A stretch of 52,741 nucleotides of DNA, from the NCBI RefSeq assembly GCF_002245785.1, contig NZ_NNCE01000001.1, forward strand, positions 12,624-65,364. Direction: 5' to 3'. Shown piece after piece: positions 43,790-52,741 of the stretch; position 1 is the first letter of the stretch; each line of letters opens with the position of its first letter. The position numbers and the translations under genes were made by a program. This stretch comes from Mycoplasma testudineum (lineage in GTDB: Bacteria; Bacillota_I; Bacilli_A; Mycoplasmatales; Metamycoplasmataceae). Below the pieces are notes generated by a model, which saw nothing but the letters and a program-made list of their open reading frames with translations, had not been told where the DNA came from and did not search any database.

Positions 43790-44371
43790 ATGGATCCAAT
43801 TATAATTGCATTAATAGGTGTAATCCTATTTATATTAATAATCATTCTAGCAATTGTACTAATTCCATATATCGGACTTTTATACAGAGTTGTTTTTAAA
43901 AAATCTCGATATTCTAAATTAGGTTCATCAAGTAAAATTCGTCTTATTCACCAAGTTAAAGAAGCTGTAATTCAACTTTCAAAAGATAAAACTGGTGCAA
44001 TTATAACTATTGAAAATCACGATCAAATTGATAACTTAAGAACAGATGGAGTAATTATTGATGCAAATATAAGTAGTAGTTTAATTATTGCTTTATTTCA
44101 AAAAAATAGTCCCCTACATGATGGTGCAATTGTAATTAGAGATAATAAAATTCTTTTTGCTGCTACATATTATAAAATCACTCGTAAATCAATTGATAAT
44201 CGTTATGGTGCCCGCCACAGAGCTGCCATGGGTATTAGTGAATTAAGTGATGCAACAACCATTGTAGTTTCTGAAGAAACTGGAGGAATTAATATTACTA
44301 AAAATGGATTATTCCACAAAACAAATATTGATAATTTCCAAGAATCCTTAGTTAAGCTTTTAAGAGAATAA
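43790..44371 (+). CDS. cdaA: Diadenylate cyclase (CdaM/CdaA-type, one membrane segment)
   Basis: Makes cyclic di-AMP from two ATP. 193 residues: one N-terminal membrane helix (about 4-30), then the DAC domain with LHDGAIVI (DGA motif) and GARHRAAMGISE (RHR motif), both required for catalysis. Shorter than Firmicute CdaA, which has three helices, and like M. pneumoniae CdaM. No Shine-Dalgarno; probably coupled to the coiled-coil gene 7 bases upstream. Followed after 19 bases by mgtE. Confidence 0.95.
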   Translation: MDPIIIALIGVILFILIIILAIVLIPYIGLLYRVVFKKSRYSKLGSSSKIRLIHQVKEAVIQLSKDKTGAIITIENHDQIDNLRTDGVIIDANISSSLIIALFQKNSPLHDGAIVIRDNKILFAATYYKITRKSIDNRYGARHRAAMGISELSDATTIVVSEETGGINITKNGLFHKTNIDNFQESLVKLLRE

Positions 44372-44390
44372 AAACTAGAAGGGAGGATAC

Positions 44391-45902
44391 ATGCCTAAAG
44401 AAAATGAAAATTATGAGCATGAAAGGTTTGAAAGCCATATTCTTCCTACTGATACAATAGAACAAGATCTTAATCCGACACAATTAAAAGATGAATTAAC
44501 TTACTATATTAAACATCGCCAATTTGCCGAGTTAAGAAAAATGGTCAAAGAGTGACCAATATTAAATTTAATTGAAAGTATCTATAAAATGGAAGACATT
44601 ATACAGGTACTTTTTTTTAGATTTATAACAACAGAACAAGCTGCTGAAATTTTTGCTGAATTAGATGTAGATGTTCAAGCTAGATTAATTAATCTTTTTA
44701 CAGATGACCTTTCAAGTCAGATTATTAATGAAATGCGCTCTGATGAAATTAGTGACCTTATTGAAGAATTACCTGCAAGTATGACTTCAAGAATAATTTC
44801 TAAAGTTGATGATCCTGAAAAAAGAAAAAAAATTAATGAAATTTTGCTTTATGAAGATGAACAAGTCGGAAGCATTATGAGTGTTGATATTTATCCACTT
44901 AATGAAAATTGAGACTTAAGACAGTGCCTTAAAAAACTTAAAGAAGCTTATAAAAAAAACACTGAAATGAATCATTATTTCTTTGTTATAAATGAAAAAT
45001 CAAAATTAAGTGGCGCAGTTTCTTTAGAAGACATAATTTTTTCAAATCGCGAAACATTACTAAAAGATGTAATGTTCCCTGTTGAAGCAGCTTTAGATAC
45101 AGAATCAATCGACAGTGCCCAAAATATTTATGCTAAACAAAATATGTCTATTTTGCCAGTTGTTAATGAAAATGATTTTTTTATAGGGATACTAGATGCT
45201 GAAGCCATGCTAGATGCAGCTCGTGAATCTGCTACAGAAGATATTTATAAACAAGCTGGTATTACAGTTGCAGATTCATCAATTTCATACATGAAAAGCT
45301 CTATATGAGCAATTATTAAAAGTAGAGTCTTTTGGCTTGCTTTACTTTTAATAGGTTCAACATTAAGCCAGATTGTAATTCAAATATTTAGTGATATATC
45401 TTCTAATACATTATCTGCATTTGTGACAACTACTTTTTTAACTTCATTAGTACCAGTTCTTTCAGGTGCAGCTGGTAATAGCGGTTCTCAATCATCAACT
45501 ACAATAACAAGGGCTGCTTCATTAGGTGAATTTGATGATGTAAAACTCAAAAGCATAGTTAAAAGAGAATTTTTAATAGGGTTTTGAATTGGACTAATTT
45601 TATTTGTAGTTAATCTACTTAGACTCTCTATATATTTTTCAATTGAAAGGTCATTAATAGATAGAACATTAATAACTGTAATTTTAATGTTTGCTTCATC
45701 TTTATCACTATTTATAATAATTATTTTTGCAAAAATGTTAGGAACTATTATTCCGATTATTGCAATTAAATTTAAAAAAGATCCTGCAGTTTTATCAGCG
45801 CCTATTTTGGCTACATTAAGTGATGCAATTGCTATTTTGATATTTTTTGGCCTTACCATAGCGATGTTTTTAGGAATAAATCAAATTTCACCACTAGCTT
45901 AA
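44391..45902 (+). CDS. mgtE: Magnesium transporter MgtE
   Basis: 503 residues, full length. Cytosolic MgtE N-domain (about 60-165, ASMTSRIISKVDDPEKR, EDEQVGSIMSVD), CBS pair (about 165-290, ILPVVNENDFFIGILDAEAML) and five membrane helices with the pore motif GAAGNSGSQSSTTITRAAS and the conserved APILATLSDAIAI helix. Forms a Mg-gated channel homodimer. Good Shine-Dalgarno GGGAGG. Same operon as the diadenylate cyclase; CBS domains are known nucleotide sensors, so cyclic di-AMP control is conceivable. Confidence 0.95.
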
Positions 45903-46014
45903 GTATGAATTTTTGTGATAATTTGCAGTTAAAAATTGCTCTAAAAAATATGAAAATAAAATTCGAATTTACATTTTTTGACTATAATATGCATGGACGT
46001 GAGTCTAAACATAC

Positions 46015-46082
46015 AAAAAAAACTTTCCTAATAAAAGAATATCTGTCAATTAAATTCTTTTATTGCAATGGAAAGTTTTTTA
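46015..46082. terminator. Large two-part hairpin between mgtE and the DHFR-like gene
   Basis: Outer stem AAAAAACTTTCC with GGAAAGTTTTTT; inner stem AATAAAAGAAT (46030-46040) with ATTCTTTTATT (46054-46064). T runs on both strands make it a bidirectional terminator of the convergent genes. It overlaps the stop codon of the minus-strand gene. The upstream stretch 45903-46014 has nothing recognisable. Confidence 0.7.
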
Positions 46083-46586
46083 ATCACATTTTACGTTTGT
46101 TTTAGTTGCTTTTAAATAATGATAGACTTTATATTTACCTACATTTTGAAAACCCAATTTTTGATAGTTAGATAGTTTAAATTCTAAAAAAACATTTTCA
46201 CCTTCAAAATTGCCATCTTCAATAATATACATATGTTCAGCTCTTCTAAATCATCCAGTCACAAATTTAATATCACCTAAGAGTCAAATTACTTTAAAAT
46301 TCGAAGCTCAAAGTTGTAAAAAATCAATTAAGTCTTCAACTTTTGTAATAAATTTTACCTTGTCATTAGAACTAGTTTTAGCTAATTTTTTTGAATCATA
46401 AACATACAATTCATTTTCATTAATAAAATCTTCACTAAGCCTATTAAAAACGTTTGCATCTACTAAAAAAATGTTACTTTTAAATGTTTCTTTTAAATTT
46501 TGGCTTGTTAAATCTAATTTATTTGTAAAATTAAAAGAGTTAAACTTGTCAAAAGATGAATTAGTTGTTATCAATACTTTTATCAT
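46080..46586 (-). CDS. Degenerate dihydrofolate-reductase-like protein
   Basis: 168 residues, the length of DHFR. The C-terminal half has the DHFR pattern: DLIDFLQL, then VIWLLGDIKFVTGWFRRAEHMYIIEDGNFEGENVFLEF, matching the family's vfviGGa...aD.lylt.i...f.GDt.FP. But the GG is replaced by LG, and the N-terminal substrate motif (normally DxxxxIGxxxxLPW) is absent. Either a very divergent DHFR or a relative with another role. It is divergent from an ECF S-component that looks FolT-like, which supports a folate link. Frame followed through four TGA(Trp). Confidence 0.5.
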
Positions 46587-46626
46587 ACCTAAATGATAAA
46601 ACTTATTAAAAGGAGTGTGTTAAAAA

Positions 46627-47499
46627 ATGCAGAAAATATTTCACTATCAAAAAATCACTTTTTTTAAGACTTGATTAAGAACGCAATTCCGTTTTACAGT
46701 TTTTGATTTAACATTAGCAGGCATCTTAATGGGGTTAGGAATTATTGTTACATATATTTCAAATCTCTCTTTAAGAGGTGTATTAAATGTTGATTTCGAG
46801 ATTATATTTTCAATATTTTTTGGAATTATTTTCGGACCATTCAAAGGAGTTTTTTTAAGTGTTATTTTAGATAATCTTGGGCTTTTGTTGCGTGGCAGAA
46901 TAGGCTTTTGAATGTGAGAATATGCAATTGTTGCATTTTTGATTCCAATAATAGCTTGAGGATTTTTTCAAATCTTAAAACTAAAAAAACGAATCTACAT
47001 GATTATTCCAATCTCTTTTATTGTACTTTCATTAATTTCTGTTTATGGTTTGTTTATTGGATACGGAGAAATTGGTTCTTCTTTTAGATTCAGTGGCATT
47101 ACTCAAAGATTTAGCTATCAGTCTATGTTAGTTATTTTAGTTGTAGGTTCAACATTAATTTTAATTGCAACATACTTTATTAGCGAGCGGTATTTTTCTA
47201 CAAAAAAGAACCGTTATTATCAAATTTTAACCATTATTTCTCTAACAGTTTTTATACAAGTTATTTTTAGGTGAATTTGAGGTCCGTTTGCTTTTATCAA
47301 TTATTTAAATCGTTTTAGCAGTGTACAAAATGATAGGTCATATTCAATTTATTTTCCTATTTATATGATTCCCATTGTTTTAAAAAGTTTGATTACAATT
47401 CCGCTTTTTAGTACAGTTTTAATTGTTTCGATTCCAACAATTATGTTTTTGAAGGCTAAATATGACAATACATTTTTAAATGTTTTAAAAGCAAATTAG
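46627..47499 (+). CDS. ECF transporter S-component, FolT-like
   Basis: 290 residues, about six membrane helices. The segment FGPFKGVFLSVILDNLGLLLRGRIGFWMWEYAIVAFLIPIIAW fits the ECF S-component pattern in which GP..G......D runs before the second half, as in FolT. Substrate-binding membrane subunit that works with a shared EcfAA'T module encoded elsewhere. Next to and divergent from the DHFR-like gene, so a folate substrate is a reasonable guess. GGAG lies 11 bases before the ATG; longer than most S-components (about 180-200) because of extra loops and a C-terminal segment. Confidence 0.7.
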
Positions 47500-47527
47500 C
47501 AATTTATTATTCTTAAAATGAGTTTAT

Positions 47528-47573
47528 AAAAAAATCCCCTTTTGATTTAGGTGACTAAATTTTAGGGGTTTTT
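47528..47573. terminator. Terminator between the ECF S-component and rnhC
   Basis: AAAAATCCCCT pairs with AGGGGTTTTT, enclosing a second small stem TTTAG-GTGA-CTAAA. Suits both convergent genes. Confidence 0.85.
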
Positions 47574-47617
47574 AAATTAATTTATAATTCTGTTCTAGAT
47601 GTATAAATCCAAACGAT

Positions 47618-48376
47618 TTATTCTTTTATATTAAAGTTTTTAACTATATTATATCTTAGAATTTTTTCAGCTGTTTCATCGCCTTCTGATCTACTTTTAA
47701 CAAAATCATTAATTCAGTCTTGAGTTTTGGTTGAAGCACCTAAAGGAAATGTTGTTTCTCATTCACGATTCAACTCTTCCATTCTAAAAAGTAATTCATT
47801 TCTAGCCATAATTGAAGCAATTGCAACAGATGGATGTTTGCTTTCTGCTTTTTCACTTAAGATAATGTCAGCACCAATTTTTCTAAAACGAGGTCAATTA
47901 GCTTTTGGATTTGTTTTTTCATCAAAATAGTGATCAAAATAACCAGTAATAGCTTTTAAGGTTGAATATTGATCAATAAAAACATAATCAAAATCACTTA
48001 TTTTTATAGTACTTCCTTTTCCTTTTTGACTATCAGTATAAGCTTTCATATGAACGAACATTTTAATTAAATTAGCATTACTTCTTTTGGCTAAATTATT
48101 GTAACCTTTAACACTTATGAATGCTGTTTTATATTTAGCTAGTTTTTCATCTTGGATAATTTTTGCTAGTTCTTTAATTCTAGAATCTGATAATTTTTTT
48201 GAATCAGTTATACCTAATTCATTAATTCTATCCATTTTTTTATTATCAGCAATTGCTACTGCAGCAACTAATGGAGTTAAATAATCTCCAACACCAGTTT
48301 CATCAATTCCTAAAACGTTTTTATCTTTGAAAAGAAGATCAAGGGTTTCTTGATTTTTAACTTCACTAATTTTCAT
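47618..48376 (-). CDS. rnhC: Ribonuclease HIII
   Basis: Removes RNA from RNA-DNA hybrids. 252 residues. The type-2 RNase H signature GIDETGVGDYLTPLVAAVA gives the first acidic pair; ITDSKKLSD, FIDQYS and LSEKAESKHPSVAIASIMARN carry the rest of the active site and the HIII-type context. Shorter than Bacillus RnhC (about 310) because the N-terminal TBP-like domain is missing, so RNase HII is the alternative, but DETGxGDY favours HIII. Overlaps the upstream HAD gene by 11 bases. Confidence 0.9.
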
Positions 48377-49304
48377 ATTTTCTCCTTCTTTCTTTATTGC
48401 TTAAATGTTTTTTAATTGCATGATCAATATATTCTTGTGGTTTGTTTAATAAATCTTCAATGAAATATCCAACTGCACCATCACTATTTATTTTCTTTAA
48501 ATTAATTACTGCTCGATAAGCAATATCGCGATTAGCATTACCTACAGAAACAGATATGTTTGCAACTTTAAACATCGGAACATCATTAAATGAATCTCCA
48601 ATAGCAACAGTTCTTTCCCATGGTATATCATAATATCTCATTAATAAAGAAACCACTTTTCCCTTACTTACTCCAGGCCTAGCTATATCAAAAGCAGGAG
48701 GTTCATTTATACCTTTACTTCAGTAACCAAATTCACCTAAATCACCAAATTTTTGTTTCATATATTTTTGTAAATCAACTGGGTCTGTAGTTGGTTTAAC
48801 ATCAAAAATTACTCCAGTAGGTTTAAGTGGTAATCTATGATAATCTAAGCCTTCGTGAAATTTTTTAACATTTTTAAAACCAAAGATTTTTTCCAATTTA
48901 GGATCTCTTTTACTTAACTGTACTCAGCCTGGTCCTTCGATTGCAATATTAGTAATTTCACTTTTTACTCTTTCATCACCAAGAATATACAAGACTTCAT
49001 TTAAATCAAGAAAATGTACCTGCGGTGTAAAATCTTCATCTTTAGGATTATGAATTTGGGCTCCGTTGTAATTAGCAATAATTGTATCTAATTTAAGTTC
49101 TTCATACATTGGTTTAGATGAACGTCACGGCCTACCAGTTAAAATACATACTACGTGACCTGCTTCTTTAGCTTTAAAAATCATTTCCTTTGTTTTTGGG
49201 TGAATTTCACCAGTAGAACTATCTGATAAAGTTGTGCCGTCTAGATCTATCATTATTAAGAATCTTTTATCATCTGCCACTTTTTCGACTGTCTTATTTT
49301 CCAT
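48366..49304 (-). CDS. Cof-type HAD-IIB phosphatase
   Basis: 312 residues. HAD motif I FLIMIDLDGTTLSD near residues 15-28, motif II ILTGRPW, motif III Lys in the KGKVV stretch and motif IV AIGDSFNDVPMF, with a C2b cap in the middle (about 90-210). These enzymes hydrolyse sugar phosphates, FMN or similar; the specific substrate is unknown. The gene overlaps its neighbours on both sides by 11 bases, so the three minus-strand genes form one operon. Shine-Dalgarno AAAGG. Confidence 0.92.
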
Positions 49305-49788
49305 TTAAAAACCTTTCACTTTTCATGAAACTATATTCATATTTATTAGTTTGCTTATCTATTTTTAATATTACATAACCCGGGTCCGAATCATATCTTG
49401 CTAAAACTATTGATCCTGGGTTAATTGCCAAACCATTTTTTGTTTCTACAATTAATGGTACATGTGAGTGACCGGTAATAAAAAAATTTGCAGAATGTTT
49501 ATTTGCAATTTCTTGCATTGCTTTTACATTCATAAGTTTATTATAACCGATTAAGTGGCCGTGCTCTATATGAAAATTAAATCCTGAAAATTCAAAATCA
49601 ATTTCTTCTGGATTTAAACCGATGTCATTATTTCCATCAACAAAATAGTCAAAATATTTAATCATGAATGTTTGATTTACAATGTTATCTCCAGCTGAAA
49701 TAACTAAATCAGCATTTTCAAATTCAATTATCTTTTTAGCAACAGTGTCAAAATTATGGATATCACTCATTATTAGAATTTTTATCAT
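49294..49788 (-). CDS. Metallophosphoesterase of the MJ0936/YfcE type
   Basis: 164 residues, single-domain calcineurin-like phosphodiesterase. Metal ligands SDIHN (8-12), SAGDN, VDGNND, IEHGH and TGHSHVP in the canonical order, then NPGS. Probably acts on phosphodiesters or nucleotides in the cytoplasm; substrate unknown. First gene of the operon with the HAD phosphatase and rnhC. A TATATT box ends about 6 bases before the ATG with no Shine-Dalgarno, so it may be leaderless. Confidence 0.93.
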   Translation of the reverse strand: MIKILIMSDIHNFDTVAKKIIEFENADLVISAGDNIVNQTFMIKYFDYFVDGNNDIGLNPEEIDFEFSGFNFHIEHGHLIGYNKLMNVKAMQEIANKHSANFFITGHSHVPLIVETKNGLAINPGSIVLARYDSDPGYVILKIDKQTNKYEYSFMKSERFLNGK

Positions 49789-49842
49789 AATGTAAATATA
49801 ACATAAAGCATCAAGTCATGCTAAATCGGCTATAATAAAAAA

Positions 49843-50376
49843 ATGAAAATAAATATAGTTTTTTATCAACCAGAAATACCTGGTAATACAGGTAATACAA
49901 TGCGAACTGCTGTAGCAACAAATTCTAAATTTCACATTATTAAACCACTTGCTTTTGATCTTGATCATCCAAAGATGAAACGTTTTGCTGCAGGTTATGA
50001 TAATGATGATTTTGATATGGAAGTTCACAAATCATATGATGAATTTATTTCTAAATATGGGAATAAAAAGATTTTTTACATTACTCGTTATGGGATGAAA
50101 AATTATGCTGATAAAAATTATGTTGAAGAAGCTAAGTTAAATGGTGGAGAAATATGAATTATGTTTGGTAGAGAATCAACAGGCATTCCCAAACAAATTA
50201 TGAAACAGGATTTAGATAGAGCTCTAAGAATTCCGATGTCAACAAAAGCAAGATCTTTGAATTTAGCAACAGCAGTTAATATTGTTTGCTATGAAATATT
50301 GCGCCAATTTAACTTTGAAGGATTAAGTGAATTTGAAGTTCAAAAAGGTAAGGATTGAATTCTAAATGATAACTAG
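49843..50376 (+). CDS. trmL: tRNA (cytidine34/5-carboxymethylaminomethyluridine34-2'-O)-methyltransferase
   Basis: SPOUT-fold enzyme that methylates the wobble ribose of tRNA-Leu isoacceptors (CAA and UAA); both are encoded in this window. 177 residues. Motifs: FYQPEIPGNTGNTMRTA, IMFGRESTGIP and IPMSTKARSLNLATAVNIVCYE (the trefoil knot). TATAAT (49831-49836) ends 6 bases before the ATG, so the mRNA is probably leaderless. Overlaps the next gene by 11 bases. Confidence 0.95.
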
Positions 50377-51070
50377 TAAAGATAATCCAACTTATAAATA
50401 TTTAAAATCTTTGCAAACAAAAAAAGGTAGAAAACAGCATTCTAAATTTATTATTGAAGGCTACAAGATGATTGCCGAGATTAAGAAAAAAGGCATCAAT
50501 ATTACGACATATGGAAAAAATGCCGATATTGAAATGGCTATTGATTTGTTAGCAAATATTTCTCAATTAGAAACTAATCCTGAAATAATTGGAGTGGTAA
50601 ATTTTTTAGAAAATACAGATATTTTAAATTCTAAAAAAATTTTATATTTAGATAATGTCCAGGATCCAGGTAATGTTGGAACATTATTACGTTCGGCAGT
50701 TGCATTTAATTTTGATACAGTAGTTTTTAGAAATATAGATATTTATAATTGAAAAACAATCCAAGCTTCAAGAAATGCACATTTTGATTTAAAATTAATT
50801 AAAGAAAATGATAATCTTGATGTCTTAAAACAATTGCATAAGCAAAAGTTTTTAATTCTTGCAACCAATTTACATCAAAATTCAAAAACAATTGAAGAGA
50901 TTAAAATACTAGATAAATTAGTATTAATATTAGGTAATGAAGGCCATGGAATTTCACAAGAAATATTAGCAATTGACCATCAAAACATATTAATTAAAAT
51001 CAGTTCTAAAATAGAATCGCTTAATGTTGCTATTGCTGGCTCAATTTTAATGGAAAAGGTAGGCAAATAA
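50366..51070 (+). CDS. TrmH/SpoU-family RNA 2'-O-methyltransferase
   Basis: 234 residues. N-terminal RNA-binding SpoU_sub_bind-like domain (KYLKSLQTKKGRKQHSKFIIEGYKMI), then the SPOUT domain: LDNVQDPGNVGTLLRSA (motif 1), LILGNEGHGIS (motif 2), IKISSKIESLNVAIAGSILMEKV (motif 3). Probably modifies 23S rRNA or tRNA; the target is not clear from sequence. Coupled to trmL (11-base overlap) and to the next gene (TAATG). Confidence 0.93.
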
Positions 51071-51339
51071 TGAAAGAACAATTTGAACAAATGTTTGTTG
51101 AAATGAAAAACAAAACATTTAATACACAAATAAATGGTTATGATGCATCAGAAGTTGATGATTTTATTGATCATATTTACAAGCAACTTAGAGGTATATC
51201 AGATGCTTGTGCAATTTTAGAAAAAGAAAAAAACGGGATTGAAATTGAGATTCATAATTTAAAAGAAAATTTAGTTGCTTGTCAAATTAAAAATGAGTTT
51301 CTAGAAGCACAAGGTTCATATAATGAAAGAAATAAATAA
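51070..51339 (+). CDS. Small DivIVA-domain protein
   Basis: 89 residues. The motif FNTQINGYDASEVDDFIDHI at about 17-36 is the DivIVA membrane-binding segment, followed by a coiled coil to the end. Unlike full DivIVA (about 160 residues or more) it has little beyond the first coil. Could mark curved membrane or poles, or recruit other proteins. Start overlaps the previous stop by one base and the end overlaps rbgA by 17 bases. Confidence 0.85.
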   Translation: MKEQFEQMFVEMKNKTFNTQINGYDASEVDDFIDHIYKQLRGISDACAILEKEKNGIEIEIHNLKENLVACQIKNEFLEAQGSYNERNK

Positions 51340-52183
51340 TCAAATATTAGAACAGCAAAATATAAATTGATACCCTGGCCATATGGCAAAAGCTTTAAGA
51401 CAATTAAAAGAAAAAGCGGTCATATGTGATTTATTTATTGTTGTATTAGATTCTAGAGCTCCTATATCAACTTACAATGATATATTTGATAAAATAGAAC
51501 CCAATAAACCTCGTTTGTTTATTTTTTCAAAATCTGATTTAGGTGATAAATCTAAAATTGAAAAATTGAAAAATCGTTTTTCAAGTAAAGATAATTTGTT
51601 AGTCTTAAATCTTAAAAAAGAAAATTCAAAAAAAATTATTTTATCATCGGTAGAAAAATTATTAGCACCCAAAAGATTGAAGGATAAGAAAAAGGGATTG
51701 TTAAAACCAAGGTTACGTATTTTTGTAATTGGTGTTCCTAATTCTGGTAAGTCAACATTAATCAATATTTTAAGTCCTAATAAAAAAGTAAAAATTGGAA
51801 ACATGCCAGGTATCACAAAAAGTCAGCAATGAATTAATATTGGTGATTATCAACTTTTAGATACACCCGGAATGTTATGGCCAAAATTTGATGATCAATT
51901 AATTGCTATTAAATTAATGATTATCGGTTCAATTAAAAAAGATGTTATTTCAATAAATGAATTATTTGAAACGTCTTTTAAATTAGTTTCTAAATATTAT
52001 CCTGAAAAAATTAAGGAATTAAATTTAACACCTTGTTTAAAAAGTGTTGAAATTTATAATGAACTTGTTAAGCTTGCAATTAATTTAAATATGTTAACAA
52101 AGTCAGGATTACCTGATGTTGATAAAGCAAGAAATTGATTTTATGAAACAGTTAGAAATTGAAAGGGAGTCACATATGACTAG
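51323..52183 (+). CDS. rbgA: Ribosome biogenesis GTPase RbgA (YlqF)
   Basis: Circularly permuted GTPase for late 50S assembly. 286 residues. NWYPGHMAKALRQL near the N-terminus, G4 FSKSDL before G1 GVPNSGKST, then G2/G3 NMPGITKSQQ and LLDTPGML, in the permuted order G4-G1-G3, and a C-terminal helical domain ending in Trp-rich sequence. The ATG at 51323 lies inside the divIVA-like gene, with AAGG upstream; the frame needs TGA(Trp) in NWYPGHM. Overlaps hslO by 8 bases. Confidence 0.95.
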
Positions 52184-52741
52184 TAAAGAAGTAATAAAAA
52201 AAGAACCAGGTTCTTATAATGAAATGTATACCAATAGAAATGTAAGAATATTATTAAGTGATTATACTGTTGTGGTAAATAAGTTATTAAAAAATCATCC
52301 TAATGCAACTCCTTTTGCAAAAATAATTTTTGCCAAAGCAATAGTTACTTATGCTCCTTTATTACAATTATTTTCAAAAGCTGGTTCAATGCAAATTACC
52401 ATTAATTCAAGCGGACCTTTTGCACCTATAAAAATTTATTTGGATCAGCCTGGTCATATTAGAGCTAATTTAGCAAATTGAGAAATAGCAACAGAATATG
52501 ATAATAGCGAAAATATTAATTCAATTCCTTCTATTCTAGGAATAGGTGATAGCGGCTTAATTAAAGTTAAATATGAAATCAATAGCAAAATTTATGAATC
52601 TCAAGTTAAATTAGCAGCTGGTGATTTCAGTACAGATTTAGCATATTTATTTGACCAATCTTGACAGATATTTTCAGGCAATAATCATAGTGTTATTTTA
52701 GATAAAAATAATAACATCACAAAAGCAATTTCCGTTGTTAT
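52176..52741 (+). CDS. hslO: Hsp33-family redox chaperone (cut by right edge)
   Basis: First 188 residues. Hsp33 N-domain features: NVRILLSDYTVVVNKLLKNH, FAKAIVTYAPLLQLFSKAGSMQITINSSGPFAPIKIYLDQPGHIRANLAN, the LGIGDSGLIKVKYEI strand and the SGEIAEDL-like AAGDFSTDLAYLFDQS. The C-terminal zinc domain with the redox Cys lies outside the window, so it cannot be said whether it is kept. Good Shine-Dalgarno GGGAG; starts inside the end of rbgA. Confidence 0.88.

Noticed and set aside
45905-46105. Short plus-strand frame after mgtE
   Set aside because: Runs through the large terminator hairpin and has no Shine-Dalgarno or conserved feature.

Overview
The window is from a wall-less bacterium of the Mollicutes. 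TGA is read as tryptophan in nearly every gene: the products only reach family length, with conserved motifs in frame, when TGA is Trp. The DNA is AT-rich, lipoproteins carry short lipoboxes, and the gene set (ClpB without its N-domain, a short membrane diadenylate cyclase, DUF31 proteases, an ECF S-component) fits Mycoplasma sensu lato, probably the hominis lineage (Mycoplasmopsis/Metamycoplasma). The species is not assigned.

Layout. 1-830: two near-identical copies of a coiled-coil gene (minus). 1040-3383: pepF and apt (minus), divergent from lepA (3498-5291). 5574-7706: phosphoglycerate kinase with a 311-residue acidic tail. 7830-10023: clpB (minus) behind a CIRCE element. 10160-10557: tRNA-Leu(UAA), tRNA-Lys(UUU), tRNA-Leu(CAA). 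10630-13973: a membrane protein and an 852-residue surface protein made of repeated domains. 14173-16334: pta-ackA. 16434-33602: a protease-rich region built around the str operon (rpsL-rpsG-fusA). It has an S8 subtilase-like protease plus lipoprotein on the left (plus strand), two tandem MIP-like DUF31 lipoprotein proteases to the right of fusA, and a second S8/lipoprotein pair in inverted orientation at the far right. 34142-38718: a sugar ABC transporter of the XylFGH/RbsABC type. 38962: tuf. 40202-42340: a DUF2779-like protein (minus) and a YitT-family membrane protein. 42517-45902: coiled-coil membrane protein, diadenylate cyclase and MgtE. 46080-47499: a degenerate DHFR-like protein divergent from an ECF S-component. 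47618-49788: RNase HIII, a Cof-type HAD phosphatase and an MJ0936/YfcE-type phosphodiesterase (minus). 49843 to the right edge: trmL, a SpoU-type methyltransferase, a DivIVA-domain protein, rbgA and hslO (cut by the window end).

Most of the window is translation, chaperone and energy housekeeping: acetate-kinase ATP synthesis, phosphoglycerate kinase, elongation factors and tRNAs. The accessory content lies in the 16.4-33.6 kb surface-protease region. Its main points are: S8-like proteases with Glu where the family has the catalytic Asp; their duplicated partner lipoprotein; two DUF31 paralogues with different N-terminal modules, one carrying an in-frame TAA; and gene-family-specific 5' leader hairpins, one showing covariation. 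The PGK tail is the strongest single-gene oddity. No rRNA, CRISPR array, insertion sequence or integrase was seen.
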